Below are positions 36,978-45,940 of a stretch of DNA of 64,000 nt, piece after piece. Numbering within the stretch: the stretch's first letter is position 1; every line of letters begins with the position of its first letter. Under the pieces are notes generated by a model that saw only the letters and a program-made list of their open reading frames with translations, was not told where the DNA came from and searched no databases. The stretch is from Allobosea sp. (GTDB lineage Bacteria > Pseudomonadota > Alphaproteobacteria > Rhizobiales > Beijerinckiaceae): NCBI GenBank assembly GCA_024231975.1, contig JAAEQB010000034.1, forward strand, positions 146,533 through 210,532. Direction: 5' to 3'. The translations under genes were made by a program, and so were the position numbers.

Positions 36978-38213
36978 TCGGCCCGGTTTGTTCTTTCTGA
37001 GCTTCGCGCGGCCCTCCCGCCGATGTGAATCGACGTCTCGGACCGTCACAACATTCACCGGGTTGTAGGTCTGCTGAAGCCTGGTCGACGTTGCCAAGGT
37101 ATTTGCCATCTTCGTCGAGATGGCTTGGGCGCTTGCGCCTCCGGCCGTCGCTTCAACAGTTCCTGATCGGCGCATGTCGGCAAGCTGACGCGTCTCAAGG
37201 AGACCGAATTCAGCGGTGCGAACGACCCGAAAATCAAAACCAAGCTTGTTCTTCGTGTAGGGCGCGGGCTGTTGGGGTTTGCCGCCCTTTGCGGTTGTGG
37301 CGCTGCCACGCGTCCTGAAAATCGGTGCGTTGGGCATCAGTTCGAAGGGCAACGATGCGATGTAGGCGTCGAGAAGATAGGTAGCCCGCTTACCGAGCGA
37401 CCCTGCAGCGGCTCGATTGGTTTTGGCGCGAGCGAGAGCAAAAATGGCCCCCTGTAGATCGTCGCTTCGCTGCCCCGTTGTCAGAGAACGCAGGTCGATG
37501 GGCGAGAGCTGGCTATCCCATGCCGTAGCCATGCAGGCCGCTAGGCCCTTGTAACCCATCCGCCATGCGCGCTTGCAGAGGCGGACGACCTCGCCCTCGG
37601 TCCAGACCGCTTGGCGGGGCGGGGCGGTCGAATTGGCGATCGCAAGCGATGGGTCTTTTTTACCATGGGTGTATCCCATCGCCTCCATCCGAACCCAGAG
37701 GGCTCGCCAGACCTTGATGACGCGATGGCGCTCCGTGGCGGATACCGCTGCCTCGATCTTTGGAATTAGGCCCTTCGCCAGTCCGCTGACCGGTTCGAGG
37801 CGAAGAAAATGCTCCGTCTCGATCGTTGCCGGATCGACGTCGCCGAAGACCGGCTCCAGCCATTTCCAGGCGCGCAGCCAGTCATCACGACTTTCTTGGT
37901 CCTTCGTTTGCCGTTGGCCTTTGGTGACGCGAGTAGCGGCACGCAGTCTCAGAGCCCGATCGTAGGCCTCACCAACACTGCCGGTGGGCCACCGAGGACG
38001 TGAGGTCGTCTCGCCGCATCGGATCTGATCCCACTCGGCGTTCCACCCGATAGCGCGGGTCTTGTCCTGAGCGCTTGGATAGTTCTTGCCTGCGATCACC
38101 ACGCCTGCACTCAGCGTCGTGAACCTGAAGCCGTGCGGCTTCATGTCCTTCGACGGCTTGTAGCGCCAACGCCGTCCCATAAAGATCAGGTGTCGGATTT
38201 TGTCTTTTCCCAT
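36969..38213 (-). CDS. Tyrosine recombinase (integrase) of the tRNA-Asp element
   Basis: The 414-residue protein starts at MGKDKIRHLIFMGRRWRY. It has the usual N-terminal SAM-like region and a C-terminal catalytic domain, in which I read the first Arg in DLRSLTTGQRSDD, the second box as QLADMRRSGTVEATAGGASAQAIS and the nucleophilic Tyr in LQQTYNPVN. This follows the divergent rhizobial integrases that lack a clear His-x-x-Arg. It directs recombination between the tRNA-Asp site and its circular form. The ATG follows the stop of the upstream gene after one base, so the two are translated together. Confidence 0.85.
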   Translation of the reverse strand: MGKDKIRHLIFMGRRWRYKPSKDMKPHGFRFTTLSAGVVIAGKNYPSAQDKTRAIGWNAEWDQIRCGETTSRPRWPTGSVGEAYDRALRLRAATRVTKGQRQTKDQESRDDWLRAWKWLEPVFGDVDPATIETEHFLRLEPVSGLAKGLIPKIEAAVSATERHRVIKVWRALWVRMEAMGYTHGKKDPSLAIANSTAPPRQAVWTEGEVVRLCKRAWRMGYKGLAACMATAWDSQLSPIDLRSLTTGQRSDDLQGAIFALARAKTNRAAAGSLGKRATYLLDAYIASLPFELMPNAPIFRTRGSATTAKGGKPQQPAPYTKNKLGFDFRVVRTAEFGLLETRQLADMRRSGTVEATAGGASAQAISTKMANTLATSTRLQQTYNPVNVVTVRDVDSHRREGRAKLRKNKPGRKV

Positions 38214-38214
38214 G

Positions 38215-38496
38215 TCACATTCGCTCGATGCGGTCATTCACCACCTCCCGAGCGTCGAGCGCCTGATTCCTGGGGGGTTGGACGGACCTGTTGTCCATCC
38301 ACTCGTCGATCCTCTTCAGGTCATAGTTGCCGGTGTCTGCATCCGCGGTAGGGAAGCCCCGCTTCACCAGCTGCGGCAGCAGAGCCTTGAACTCCTCGAT
38401 AGTGAGATGAAGCCGCCGCGCCGCCTTGGCGGGTGGAACGTCTCGTGGGTCTACCGAAAATCTTACGCGGCAAGAGCGAGGAACGCCGGGCATCAC
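38215..38496 (-). CDS. Excisionase-like small DNA-binding protein
   Basis: The 93-residue protein contains a short winged-helix segment (VPPAKAARRLHLTIEEFKAL, then RGFPTADADTGNYDLKRIDEW), a pattern I associate with small genes next to integrases in rhizobial islands and prophages. Such proteins may act as recombination directionality factors or repressors of the integrase gene. It is immediately upstream of and coupled to the integrase. Confidence 0.7.
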   Translation of the reverse strand: MMPGVPRSCRVRFSVDPRDVPPAKAARRLHLTIEEFKALLPQLVKRGFPTADADTGNYDLKRIDEWMDNRSVQPPRNQALDAREVVNDRIERM

Positions 38497-38839
38497 GCTG
38501 CCTCGCTAGCACGGCGCCTCGACGCCATCCTGCGCCCACCGGCAGGCCTTGAGCCCAACACGACCCTCCTGGCCGCCGAGCGCGTTCCCGTGCGTGTCTG
38601 CGTCTGTTGCTCGGTCGCCGTCCTGCGGTCCACGCCGGTTGCTCCTGTCCAGGAGCAGAAGGCTGCCAGCGTCGCACTGCGACCGACATGAATCCAATTG
38701 GTAAGGGCTTTTTTCAGTAGAATTAGAGACGGCGGCGCTGGTGGCGCCGCCGATGCCTACGCCGTCGGGCGCGAGGAGGATCGCCAGACGGTCCGTCCGG
38801 GTTACAAGCAGGCTTGGTCACGCTGCGAGCGTGGACGCT
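38497..38839. other. Gap upstream of the excisionase-like gene, 343 bp
   Basis: All frames are short, and none has convincing codon use or a ribosome site. The region should contain the promoter of the excisionase/integrase pair. It includes the AT-rich stretch near 38690-38730 (AATTGGTAAGGGCTTTTTTCAG). Confidence 0.35.
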
Positions 38840-39874
38840 TCAGGCAGCACAGGGGGCAACCCGAAATACCTTGTGTGTGCCAGGCTGGCCACTGAGGACC
38901 AACTGCCCTGTGAATGCATGAATGTTGTAAGCGTGGTCCACGCGCGCCAATGTCCACTCGATCGCTTTATGGACCCTGGCAGTGTTCGGGTAGAGAGCCC
39001 GCTTCCGCCGGTTGCGGATGTTCGGGGTGGCGCGATGCGCGATGTAGTAGCGCACGAGATCCCATCGCAGGATCGTTGGCTCGCCCCTCGCCAAGCAGCC
39101 GGCGAAGACAGCAAGATCGAAGACCCGCCGGTAGTCGATCTTCGCGGGCTCGCCGTGGACGAACGGCCATATGTCGGCCGCGTTGACGCCGCTGACAAAG
39201 GAAAATTCGGTCATCTCCATGATGCTCAGTTTTGGCAGACCATCGAGCACATGGCGCGCGATGGTCTCGTCGGCCGGCCTGTTGCCCTTCTGGGCCTGAT
39301 TGAAGACCTTTCGCATCCCTGATGCGATGAGTTGCGCCGCATTCCGCGCCTTGCCAACAAGCGCGATCGCGCGCCTCTGGCTCTCGATCATCGCCTTTAA
39401 GCCAGCGACATTTCCAGTCGCCTGGAAGTGGACGGCTTTAGCCGTCGGCAGATGGCCGCGATACTGATCGTCCCACGTGTGATCGCGAGTGGCGGCCAAA
39501 ACGTTTCCTTTACGCAGCAAGGTTTGGCTGTCCGAAGGACCAAGCCAAACGCCGTGAAGCACGGCATCCAAGTCGGGAACTTGAGTTGGCCTTGGCGCTT
39601 GCTTGTGTGAATTCCGTACGACTGCCGCCAGCGCGCGGACCATTGTGTTTAAGTCCGAGATCAACAGGGCTTGGATCGCGTCGAGCCGATTTTCAAGATC
39701 GGTTCGTGCCGGAGCGCCAGCTCCCCCGCCCGGGAAAGCGTTAGCGCCGCCCACCCGAGATGAGACGAAGCGTACAGGAATGGGATGGCTCACCTGCCCA
39801 GGTCGCCGCAGAAACTGCGCGATTAGTATGGGGATCGTCTTCCAGAACATGAGTACCGACACATGCAACTCCAT
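38840..39874 (-). CDS. Hypothetical protein, 344 residues
   Basis: I do not recognise it. From the ATG MELHVSVLMFWKTIP the protein starts with a hydrophobic stretch, then a Gly/Ala-rich linker, then a mostly helical body with many Arg residues and a basic segment NIRNRRKRALYPNTARVHK. A TTG at 39895 would add seven residues. It faces away from the RepA-like ATPase gene across a 150-bp divergent gap, so both probably share a control region. The basic C-terminal part might bind DNA, but no motif is clear. Confidence 0.6.
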   Translation of the reverse strand: MELHVSVLMFWKTIPILIAQFLRRPGQVSHPIPVRFVSSRVGGANAFPGGGAGAPARTDLENRLDAIQALLISDLNTMVRALAAVVRNSHKQAPRPTQVPDLDAVLHGVWLGPSDSQTLLRKGNVLAATRDHTWDDQYRGHLPTAKAVHFQATGNVAGLKAMIESQRRAIALVGKARNAAQLIASGMRKVFNQAQKGNRPADETIARHVLDGLPKLSIMEMTEFSFVSGVNAADIWPFVHGEPAKIDYRRVFDLAVFAGCLARGEPTILRWDLVRYYIAHRATPNIRNRRKRALYPNTARVHKAIEWTLARVDHAYNIHAFTGQLVLSGQPGTHKVFRVAPCAA

Positions 39875-40025
39875 ACCCGAATCAACATTCTCCAATTTTA
39901 ATCCAGCGTGAGAGAATCGCCGAATCTGCTGTCAATTGGCCGATACGCTAAAATTTGATGGAAAACCTGGTCTCGGCTTTTACGGCTTTACGTCAAGCTC
40001 TCGGAGACAAAAGGATCCATCGCCG

Positions 40026-41246
40026 ATGACGATCTCGACCTCAGGCTCAGACGATGGGCCGATCAGCGCGAACCAGTTGAAAGCGCGCTCATTTGCTCCG
40101 CTGAAGTTCGTTGTCGAGGGTCTGGTTCCGACTGGCCTGACAGTGCTGGCTGGTGAACCGAAGGCGAAGAAAAGCTGGCTCGCGCTGGATATCGCGCTGT
40201 CGGTGGCGCGCGGCGAAGCCTGCCTCGATAGGCGGAAAAACCTATGCCCAAAGGGCGCTGTGCTTTACCTCGCGCTTGAGGATAGCCAGCGGCGGATCAA
40301 GGACCGCATCGCGCTGATGCTTGGCGGTAGCCAGGAGTGGCCCGCCAATCTCTTCTTCGAGACAGACTGGCCTCGAATGGATGCCGATGGCCTGCTGCGA
40401 ATTCGCCGATGGATTGAAGGGACACCCGAAGCGCGCCTGGTCATCATCGACGTCTTCCAGAAAGTCCGATCGAGGGCCGGCGGGCAGGGGGGGTACATCA
40501 AGGATTATGATGACATCACCGAGCTACAAAGGATTGCCAGCGAGAAAGAGGTCGGAATTCTCCTCATCCATCACCTCCGCAAGTCCGGCGGCGATCCCTT
40601 CGAACGCATCACTGGATCGAGCGGCTTCCAGGGAGCCTCCGACACGCTGATTGTGCTCGACAAGGCGCGAGGAGGAACACGCCTGCTGGCGCGGGACCGA
40701 GATATCGAGGAAGTCGCGCAGGAGATGACTTTCGATGACTTGGCGAAGCGCTGGCGTCTCGCTCAGCCGCGCGCAGTCGTCAGCACTCATCCCGAGCGCG
40801 ACCGTATCGTTCAACTCTTGGCCGCCAGCCAGACTCCACTCTCGTCGCGAGATATCGAGAAGGCGACTGGGCAAACGGACGATGCGGTGCGTCAGCTTCT
40901 CAAGAAGATGGTTGATGCCGGCGAAATCGCCAGAGTTGCCCGAGGCCAATATGTCAGTCAGACCGCAAATGCTGCGTGGCCGGCTACGGGCGATCACAGC
41001 AATCACAACGATCACAATGCTCACGTAGTGCATTTCGCTTACGACAGGGATTTGAAGGAACGGGAGCGGCGAGAATCTTGGGCCGCAGACGCTCCGGATT
41101 ATCCGGAAGACGACAATGCGACCGATCGCATGGCAATTGTGTACGAAGCCCTCGATAAGTTAGCGTCACGGCTGCCCACGGCGCGTTGCCTCAACCCACC
41201 AGTCGTGGGCCTCGGTTGTGCCGAACCGGCTACGATCGCGGTCTGA
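40026..41246 (+). CDS. RepA-like hexameric ATPase/helicase (RecA fold, AAA_25)
   Basis: From ATG 40026 (MTISTSGSDDGPISANQ) the product has 406 residues. It has a RecA-type core: Walker A LAGEPKAKKSWLALDIA, Walker B ARLVIIDVFQKVRS, then LLIHHLRKSGG and the region GSSGFQGASDTLIVL, as in the RSF1010 RepA helicase group. Residues about 260-320 form a winged helix (PLSSRDIEKATGQTDDAVRQLLKKM). In plasmids and integrative elements such proteins help start replication of the excised circle. The C-terminal tail is His- and Asn-rich. A TTG start at 39936 is possible. Confidence 0.8.
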   Translation: MTISTSGSDDGPISANQLKARSFAPLKFVVEGLVPTGLTVLAGEPKAKKSWLALDIALSVARGEACLDRRKNLCPKGAVLYLALEDSQRRIKDRIALMLGGSQEWPANLFFETDWPRMDADGLLRIRRWIEGTPEARLVIIDVFQKVRSRAGGQGGYIKDYDDITELQRIASEKEVGILLIHHLRKSGGDPFERITGSSGFQGASDTLIVLDKARGGTRLLARDRDIEEVAQEMTFDDLAKRWRLAQPRAVVSTHPERDRIVQLLAASQTPLSSRDIEKATGQTDDAVRQLLKKMVDAGEIARVARGQYVSQTANAAWPATGDHSNHNDHNAHVVHFAYDRDLKERERRESWAADAPDYPEDDNATDRMAIVYEALDKLASRLPTARCLNPPVVGLGCAEPATIAV

Positions 41247-41366
41247 ACCCGAATGTGAAGATCGAGAAGTGCGCTGGCACCCTCTGGCGGCTTCCGAGCC
41301 GGTAGAGAGACTGAGTCTGATTTGGGCCAACTTGGGATCCCAACGCGCAGCAGCTCGAGAGCGGTT

Positions 41367-42323
41367 CTAAACGTTCCCGACCCACTCGCCGAGCTTGACC
41401 TCAACGAACAGCTGTGGCGCGCCGCGAGACACGGTTCCGGTGAAGGTGAATCCGTGCCGGATGGCCGCCTGCAGATGCAGCGGATCAGCCGTCTTCGCGC
41501 GCCCATTGACGAGTTCCTGCACCGCCAGCTTGGCGTCGCGATCCCCGGTCCCGCGCCGCGCCGGCCAGACCGCGATCTGGGCGCATGACAGATGGGCAGC
41601 GATCAGCGCACCCTCGGCCGCGAGCCGCGTCCGATGCATCGCCGGGCTGGGACGCAGCGCTTCCGCGAACAGGCGATCGGCGGCCGCAAAATAATCCCGG
41701 GCTTTCCCCAGCACGGCCCCCATGTCGATCCCCTCGGCCGCGAAGGATGCCAGCACGGGGAGCTGTTGCGACGTATAGATGCTTCGGTTGGGCAGGCTCT
41801 CGATCTCGGCCGCGAGGTCGAACCCGCTGACCGGCCAAGGATAGAGCGCACTCTCCCGTTCATGGATGTCCGGTTCATGGATGTCCGGTTCACGCGGCAC
41901 GGCGAGTTGCCCCGGATTGAAGGCGGCCTGTGCGATGCGCCCGCGGGCGTAGTCACCACTGCCTTGCCAACTGACCAGCCAATCGCGGCTGGGCTGCATG
42001 GCGACCTTGGCGTCCACGTCGTCCAGGCTCGAGACCGGGAAGATCGCAACGATCATCGCATGCGCCCCAGCGATGGTGAGCAGGGCGATCCGTTCGAGCG
42101 CGCCGACGCCATCCTGGCTGGCGCTCCAGCCGTAAGCATTGCGATGAGCCTCGGCCTTGACGGCGGCATCGCGCAAATCCGGCCTCGACTGGCGCAGCGC
42201 GACCATGTCGGCGATCGCGGGGTCGTCATGAAGCCGGGCGAGGATTGCCATGATGGGATCGGCGTGTTCCCGCATCTCGCGATCGTCCGACGGTCCAGCC
42301 TGGAACTCGAGTTTGTTGGTCAT
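41367..42323 (-). CDS. Hypothetical helical protein of the AAA+ block, 318 residues
   Basis: Not recognised. The protein is mostly helical, with Ala-rich stretches such as AEGALIAAHLSCAQIAVW, and ends in a short beta-like tail (FTFTGTVSRGAPQLFVEVKL). Around residues 144-153 it contains EPDIHEPDIH, encoded by a perfect 15-bp tandem duplication. It is the last gene of the minus-strand block, 113 bases after the next gene and separated from it by a terminator, so it probably has its own promoter. Confidence 0.65.
   Translation of the reverse strand: MTNKLEFQAGPSDDREMREHADPIMAILARLHDDPAIADMVALRQSRPDLRDAAVKAEAHRNAYGWSASQDGVGALERIALLTIAGAHAMIVAIFPVSSLDDVDAKVAMQPSRDWLVSWQGSGDYARGRIAQAAFNPGQLAVPREPDIHEPDIHERESALYPWPVSGFDLAAEIESLPNRSIYTSQQLPVLASFAAEGIDMGAVLGKARDYFAAADRLFAEALRPSPAMHRTRLAAEGALIAAHLSCAQIAVWPARRGTGDRDAKLAVQELVNGRAKTADPLHLQAAIRHGFTFTGTVSRGAPQLFVEVKLGEWVGNV
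41861..41890 (-). repeat. Perfect 15-bp in-frame tandem duplication
   Basis: CATGGATGTCCGGTT occurs twice head to tail inside the 318-residue gene and adds five residues (EPDIH repeated) without breaking the frame. It looks like a recent slippage. Confidence 0.85.
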
Positions 42324-42384
42324 GTGGAAAAGTCCTGTTTTTGGGGGTGAAAACCAGTTGGCCTCATTGCCTCCCTCTCAAGAC

Positions 42385-42413
42385 AAAGGGCGCCCCACAG
42401 CGGGACGCCCCTT
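42385..42413 (-). terminator. Terminator after the 302-residue orphan gene
   Basis: On the minus strand a 12-bp stem (two G-U pairs) with loop GCTGT is followed by TTTGTCTT, 23 bases after the stop at 42437. Confidence 0.65.
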
Positions 42414-42436
42414 CCTGTCGTGGCTCTTGCGGCTGC

Positions 42437-43345
42437 TCAGGCGAGCGGATGAGCTGCGAGCATGTCGCGCAGAGATACGCGCATCTTCCGGGCCAGCGTC
42501 AGCGTCGCGGCGAGCTGCGGTGCGGGGTGCGGGATGACGTCGCCGGCAAGCCTGGACCAGCGCTCGGTCTCGGTGTGGGCCGGAGCAACGGCGATGCGCA
42601 GGAGCGCGATCCGAGTCTGGAGCTGTGCGCCCTGGAGCGCCATGGCGATGTCGTCATGCTGCTGGCGTCCGAGGTCGTCGTCGACGAGCATCGCAGAAAG
42701 CCGTGCGGCGGCCCGGGCGTGGACCTCGACGTCGCGATAGAGGGCCTCGAAGTCCGGGACCTGCACGACGAAGGCGCGCAGCGATGCCGCGTCCTCGACG
42801 TGATGCACGGTCGCAGCGCTCTGGGCCGAGGCCAACTCGCGATAACGCGACAAGGCGTGGGCGAGCGCGTTCGTGGCGACGGCCCCGGCTGTGGTCGCTG
42901 AAAGGGTCTCGATCCCGAACGCCGCCCTGGCGTTCGGTTCAAGCGTCGGGTCATCGAGTTCCTGGACTGCCCGGAGGAGGGCAAAGCCATGCTCGCGCTG
43001 CGCGTGCCGATCGGCCGGAGTTCGCGCCGGCAGCAGCGCGAGCGCGAGCGTCGCCTCCTCGTTCAGGATGGCCAGGGCATGCGGCGTCGCGACGTGATTG
43101 CGCACGAGGTAGGGAGCGGACATTTGCGCGAGTTCGATGAAGCGCTCGAGCTCGGACGTGCGCTGAGTGCAGCGCGCCGCCATGGCGACGAGCGAGGGGC
43201 TGTCGCGGATGAACCCGGCATAGTTGCTGTCGCTCGGGTTCGTGAGGCTCAACGCGGCGAGTTCGCCGATCACGGGGCGGATCGTGGCGTCGAAGGCGAT
43301 GTGGTGCAGGGAGATTGGGCTGGAATGGCTGCTGGTGGTGGTCAT
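42437..43345 (-). CDS. Hypothetical protein, paralogue A, 302 residues
   Basis: Not recognised, but clearly related along its length to the gene at 46141-47037. Shared patterns include TIRPVIGELAALSL versus TLRPVIDELAAVTL, NYAGFIRDSPSLVAMA versus DYAGFFSHPPAIVAMT, LARTPADRHAQREHGFALL versus ARSGADRHARREQGHAML, and an end of AATLTLARKMRVSLRDMLAAHP versus AATLILAISVGDRLRDMAAAHP. The fold looks all-helical, with no catalytic motif. It has its own terminator. The presence of two paralogues around the AAA+ gene suggests a substrate or adaptor role. Confidence 0.72.
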   Translation of the reverse strand: MTTTSSHSSPISLHHIAFDATIRPVIGELAALSLTNPSDSNYAGFIRDSPSLVAMAARCTQRTSELERFIELAQMSAPYLVRNHVATPHALAILNEEATLALALLPARTPADRHAQREHGFALLRAVQELDDPTLEPNARAAFGIETLSATTAGAVATNALAHALSRYRELASAQSAATVHHVEDAASLRAFVVQVPDFEALYRDVEVHARAAARLSAMLVDDDLGRQQHDDIAMALQGAQLQTRIALLRIAVAPAHTETERWSRLAGDVIPHPAPQLAATLTLARKMRVSLRDMLAAHPLA

Positions 43346-43441
43346 GTCTGTCTCTGAATTGAGGAGGTAATCGCCACTGAGGGGCGACCGATCAGGATGG
43401 GAGGAAGCGCCGGGCGCGGCGGTCTTGCCCGGCGCGAGCGA

Positions 43442-44302
43442 TCAGGCCGCGACCGGCTGCGGGCCTGCGGAATGGTTGTGACGCCGCAGCGCGTGCTGAC
43501 TCGGGCTCGCCCAGCTTTGGCAGGCGGCCGGCGCCACGCCGGTGACGTGCTGGAAGAGAATCTGCTCGATGATGGCGACCAGGCGATCGGCGTCCTCGCC
43601 GCGCGGCCGGAAGAGGTAGAGCTCGTCGGCGGGCGAGATCCGCGTGGCGCGCCCGAAGCGGTAGACCGTAGAACGTCGCAGATCCTTCGGCGCGAGGCCC
43701 AGCAGCGCGCAGTGCGCCGTTCCCGCCGGCGAGACGAGCCACCCGTTGAGGGAGGCGTTCTGCAAGGCGGCGTGGAGCCGCTTGTCGAACTCACGGGCCG
43801 AGAGGTCGTGCGGGAGCACGACAGAGATTGCGCGCGGCTGCAGCTCGATCGGCGCACCGGCCTTGGGTGCGCGGGTTGGAAGGATCTGCTGCAGCATCCA
43901 GGCGTTGAAGCCGAGGTCATTGAGCGGGCCCGAGGAGGTCTGGCGGTACGACCCGTAGCGGTCGGCGTTCATCGCCCTAAGACGATCGCGGGGATCGGCG
44001 CACTGGGTCGAGGACACCTTGAAAACCGGCAGCTGGAGATCGCGCGCGACGCCGAGGAGACCGGTGCGGACACCCGGGTTCGCGAAGCTCTGGCCGCAGG
44101 CTCCGACGTAGACGTTGACGACGTAGCCCGCCTGATAGGTTTCGGTGAAGCGGGGATGGGTGAACGCGTCCGCCGGCAGCGCGGCGATGCCATCGCCGCC
44201 GATGCGCTCCCAATCGGTCGGGTACCACTTCGTGACGGCGGCGGCGGAATGGGTGGGCTGGATCGGGCGGCCGATCCTGCCCGAGGTCTTCTTGGTCGAC
44301 AT
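43442..44302 (-). CDS. Hypothetical protein of the AAA+ block, 286 residues
   Basis: Not recognised. I place the start at MSTKKTSGRIGRP, because the longer frame to 44458 overlaps the 3' end of the AAA+ gene. The N-terminal part contains VVNVYVGACGQSFANPGVR, the middle FNAWMLQQILPTR and a globular mix of helices and strands, and the C-terminal tail is rich in His and Ala. It lies 134 bases downstream of the AAA+ gene on the same strand and is probably expressed with it. Confidence 0.65.
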   Translation of the reverse strand: MSTKKTSGRIGRPIQPTHSAAAVTKWYPTDWERIGGDGIAALPADAFTHPRFTETYQAGYVVNVYVGACGQSFANPGVRTGLLGVARDLQLPVFKVSSTQCADPRDRLRAMNADRYGSYRQTSSGPLNDLGFNAWMLQQILPTRAPKAGAPIELQPRAISVVLPHDLSAREFDKRLHAALQNASLNGWLVSPAGTAHCALLGLAPKDLRRSTVYRFGRATRISPADELYLFRPRGEDADRLVAIIEQILFQHVTGVAPAACQSWASPSQHALRRHNHSAGPQPVAA

Positions 44303-44436
44303 GGTCTTGAACTTTCTTTGCTTCTGGTCGTGCACAGGTCCCTGGGGGTTCTTTTCCCAGAGCCTTCGCGTCCTTCGATTTTCCCTGGTTCGTCGACCTT
44401 GGGTCTCTTCACCGGGACCGGCTGATGCCGCCGGCC

Positions 44437-45639
44437 TTAAGAACCCGCCCGGTCCCATTCGCCCCTCGCGGCGAGGAAGCCGATCGGCCGCGCCTGCGCC
44501 GCGCCGACGACAATCGTCTCGGCCGCGACGATGTCGGCGAGAGTGAGCGCGTCGCGCCCGTCGGCGGCGGCGAAGCCGAAGGCCAGCCGCAACAGCTTGC
44601 CGAGGCGGCGCGGATTGTGCCTCGCGGCCCGACGCAGGACGTCGTGCGTGGGCATGGCGACGCAGCCGCGCAGCTCGGCGACGATGTTGGCGGCGATCAG
44701 CCCGGTGACGGCAAGAAGCGCCTCGTCACGCGGCTTGGCGATGGTGAACACCGTCAGCCGGTCGATGATGAAGTTCGGCAGCGCATCGCCATCATTGGCG
44801 GTCGCGATGAACACCACACCCGACAGATCGAACGGCACCCGGACAAATTCGTCCAGGAGCGCGCGGCTGTTCTCGCCTTCGAGGACGGTCAGTAAGGTAT
44901 GGTACGGCTTCTCCGAGGAGTGGGTCGAGAGCTTGTCGAGCTCATCGAGCAGGACGACCGGCTGGGCCGTCGATCCCATGGCCATGGCCTCGGTCAGTTG
45001 CCCCATGCGGGCGGCCTTCCACGACGTCGGGTGACCGACGACCAGCGCCTGGGCGTCGCTGTTGGTGGCGCAGCTGATCGCGTGGATCTCGGTCACGAGC
45101 GCGCGGGCGATCAGCTGGCTTGCATGCGTCTTGCCCGTGCCGGGCGGGCCCAACAGCAGGATCGGCGGGACGAAGAGCGGCGTGCCCGTGCGCCGGGACA
45201 GGATCGTGGCGCGGATGACGAGGTCGATCACCGCCTCGAAGCCGGGGCAGAGGCGACGCGTCCGCGTCAGCGCGCTGACCATCCCGTCGGTGCCGAACAG
45301 CAGGGGCCGGCGACCTTCCTGAGGATCGTTGTAGAGCGCGACCAGTCGGTCGAAGCGGAGCTGATCGGACTCCGAGAGGCTCGGCAGGGGTGAGCCGAGA
45401 TACTCTTCGCGGTCACCATGCCATTGGCGACCGATCAGTAGCTCGATCTGTCGCAGGGCGACACCGTGGTCATAGACGGGGACCGACGGGGCCGCGTCCA
45501 CAACCGCCTTGGGGATCGGTGGCTCAGCCGGCGGCACCGGCGCCGTGGGCGGATCCTGCGCCGCGACTGTGGCGACCTCCTCGTCGGCCATCTCGATAAT
45601 GTAGCGTTCAGGCGAGCCCCTGCGGCGGCGAATGGTCAT
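44437..45639 (-). CDS. Lon-type AAA+ ATPase without protease domain
   Basis: The 400-residue protein has a proline-rich N-terminus, then an AAA+ module: Walker A LLLGPPGTGKTHASQLIA, Walker B PVVLLDELDKLS, and a stretch (TLLTVLEGENSRALLDEF, then DLSGVVFIATAND) that parallels Lon's own (ALLEVLDPEQNSTFNDHY, then DLSNVMFVTTAN). It ends after the helical lid and has no Ser-Lys protease domain and no LON substrate domain, so it is a remodelling ATPase, not a protease. It sits in the middle of the block of orphan genes behind an array of palindromes. MTIRRRRGS is taken as the start; MADEEVATV at 45591 is an alternative. Confidence 0.82.
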   Translation of the reverse strand: MTIRRRRGSPERYIIEMADEEVATVAAQDPPTAPVPPAEPPIPKAVVDAAPSVPVYDHGVALRQIELLIGRQWHGDREEYLGSPLPSLSESDQLRFDRLVALYNDPQEGRRPLLFGTDGMVSALTRTRRLCPGFEAVIDLVIRATILSRRTGTPLFVPPILLLGPPGTGKTHASQLIARALVTEIHAISCATNSDAQALVVGHPTSWKAARMGQLTEAMAMGSTAQPVVLLDELDKLSTHSSEKPYHTLLTVLEGENSRALLDEFVRVPFDLSGVVFIATANDGDALPNFIIDRLTVFTIAKPRDEALLAVTGLIAANIVAELRGCVAMPTHDVLRRAARHNPRRLGKLLRLAFGFAAADGRDALTLADIVAAETIVVGAAQARPIGFLAARGEWDRAGS

Positions 45640-45760
45640 GTCTGGTCACGTCCAAGGTCCGCGGCGGGAATGCCCTGCTGCGGGGTGGCCGGTCCGGCCC
45701 TCCACCCGCGCGGCTCGAACGGAAACAGGCGACGCATTGCGGCGCCGCCTGTCGGGTTTC

Positions 45761-45857
45761 GAACGATGTTCGTTTTCCGAGCGAACTCCCGCCGAACGCT
45801 GTTCGCTGACCGTAGAACATTGTTCGGAGAGCAGATTTCGGTTTCGAACACCGTTCG
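45761..45857. promoter_or_regulatory. Array of four GAAC-N3-GTTCG palindromes
   Basis: Sites: GAACGATGTTCG (45761-45772), GAACGCTGTTCG (45794-45805), GAACATTGTTCG (45815-45826) and GAACACCGTTCG (45846-45857). Start-to-start distances are 33, 21 and 31 bases, close to whole numbers of helical turns, so a bound dimer would sit on one face. The array is 122-218 bases upstream of the AAA+ start. It could be an operator array for an element-encoded regulator, or a partition or origin site. Confidence 0.8.
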
Positions 45858-45940
45858 GGCAGTCTGGATGTGACCAGCCTAGCTCCATACGCAGAAGGCA
45901 GGATCCAGGGGCATGAATGGGACACAGCGACGCCAACGCG

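Noticed and set aside
38497..38700. Small gene upstream of the excisionase-like gene on the minus strand
   Set aside because: Three frames are open for 60-120 codons, but none has a ribosome site or plausible composition, so I could not choose a coding one.
45761..45857. Reading the GAAC/GTTC array as SOS (LexA) boxes
   Set aside because: The alphaproteobacterial LexA site is a direct repeat GTTC-N7-GTTC. Here each site is an inverted repeat with a 3-base spacer and no pair has the N7 spacing.
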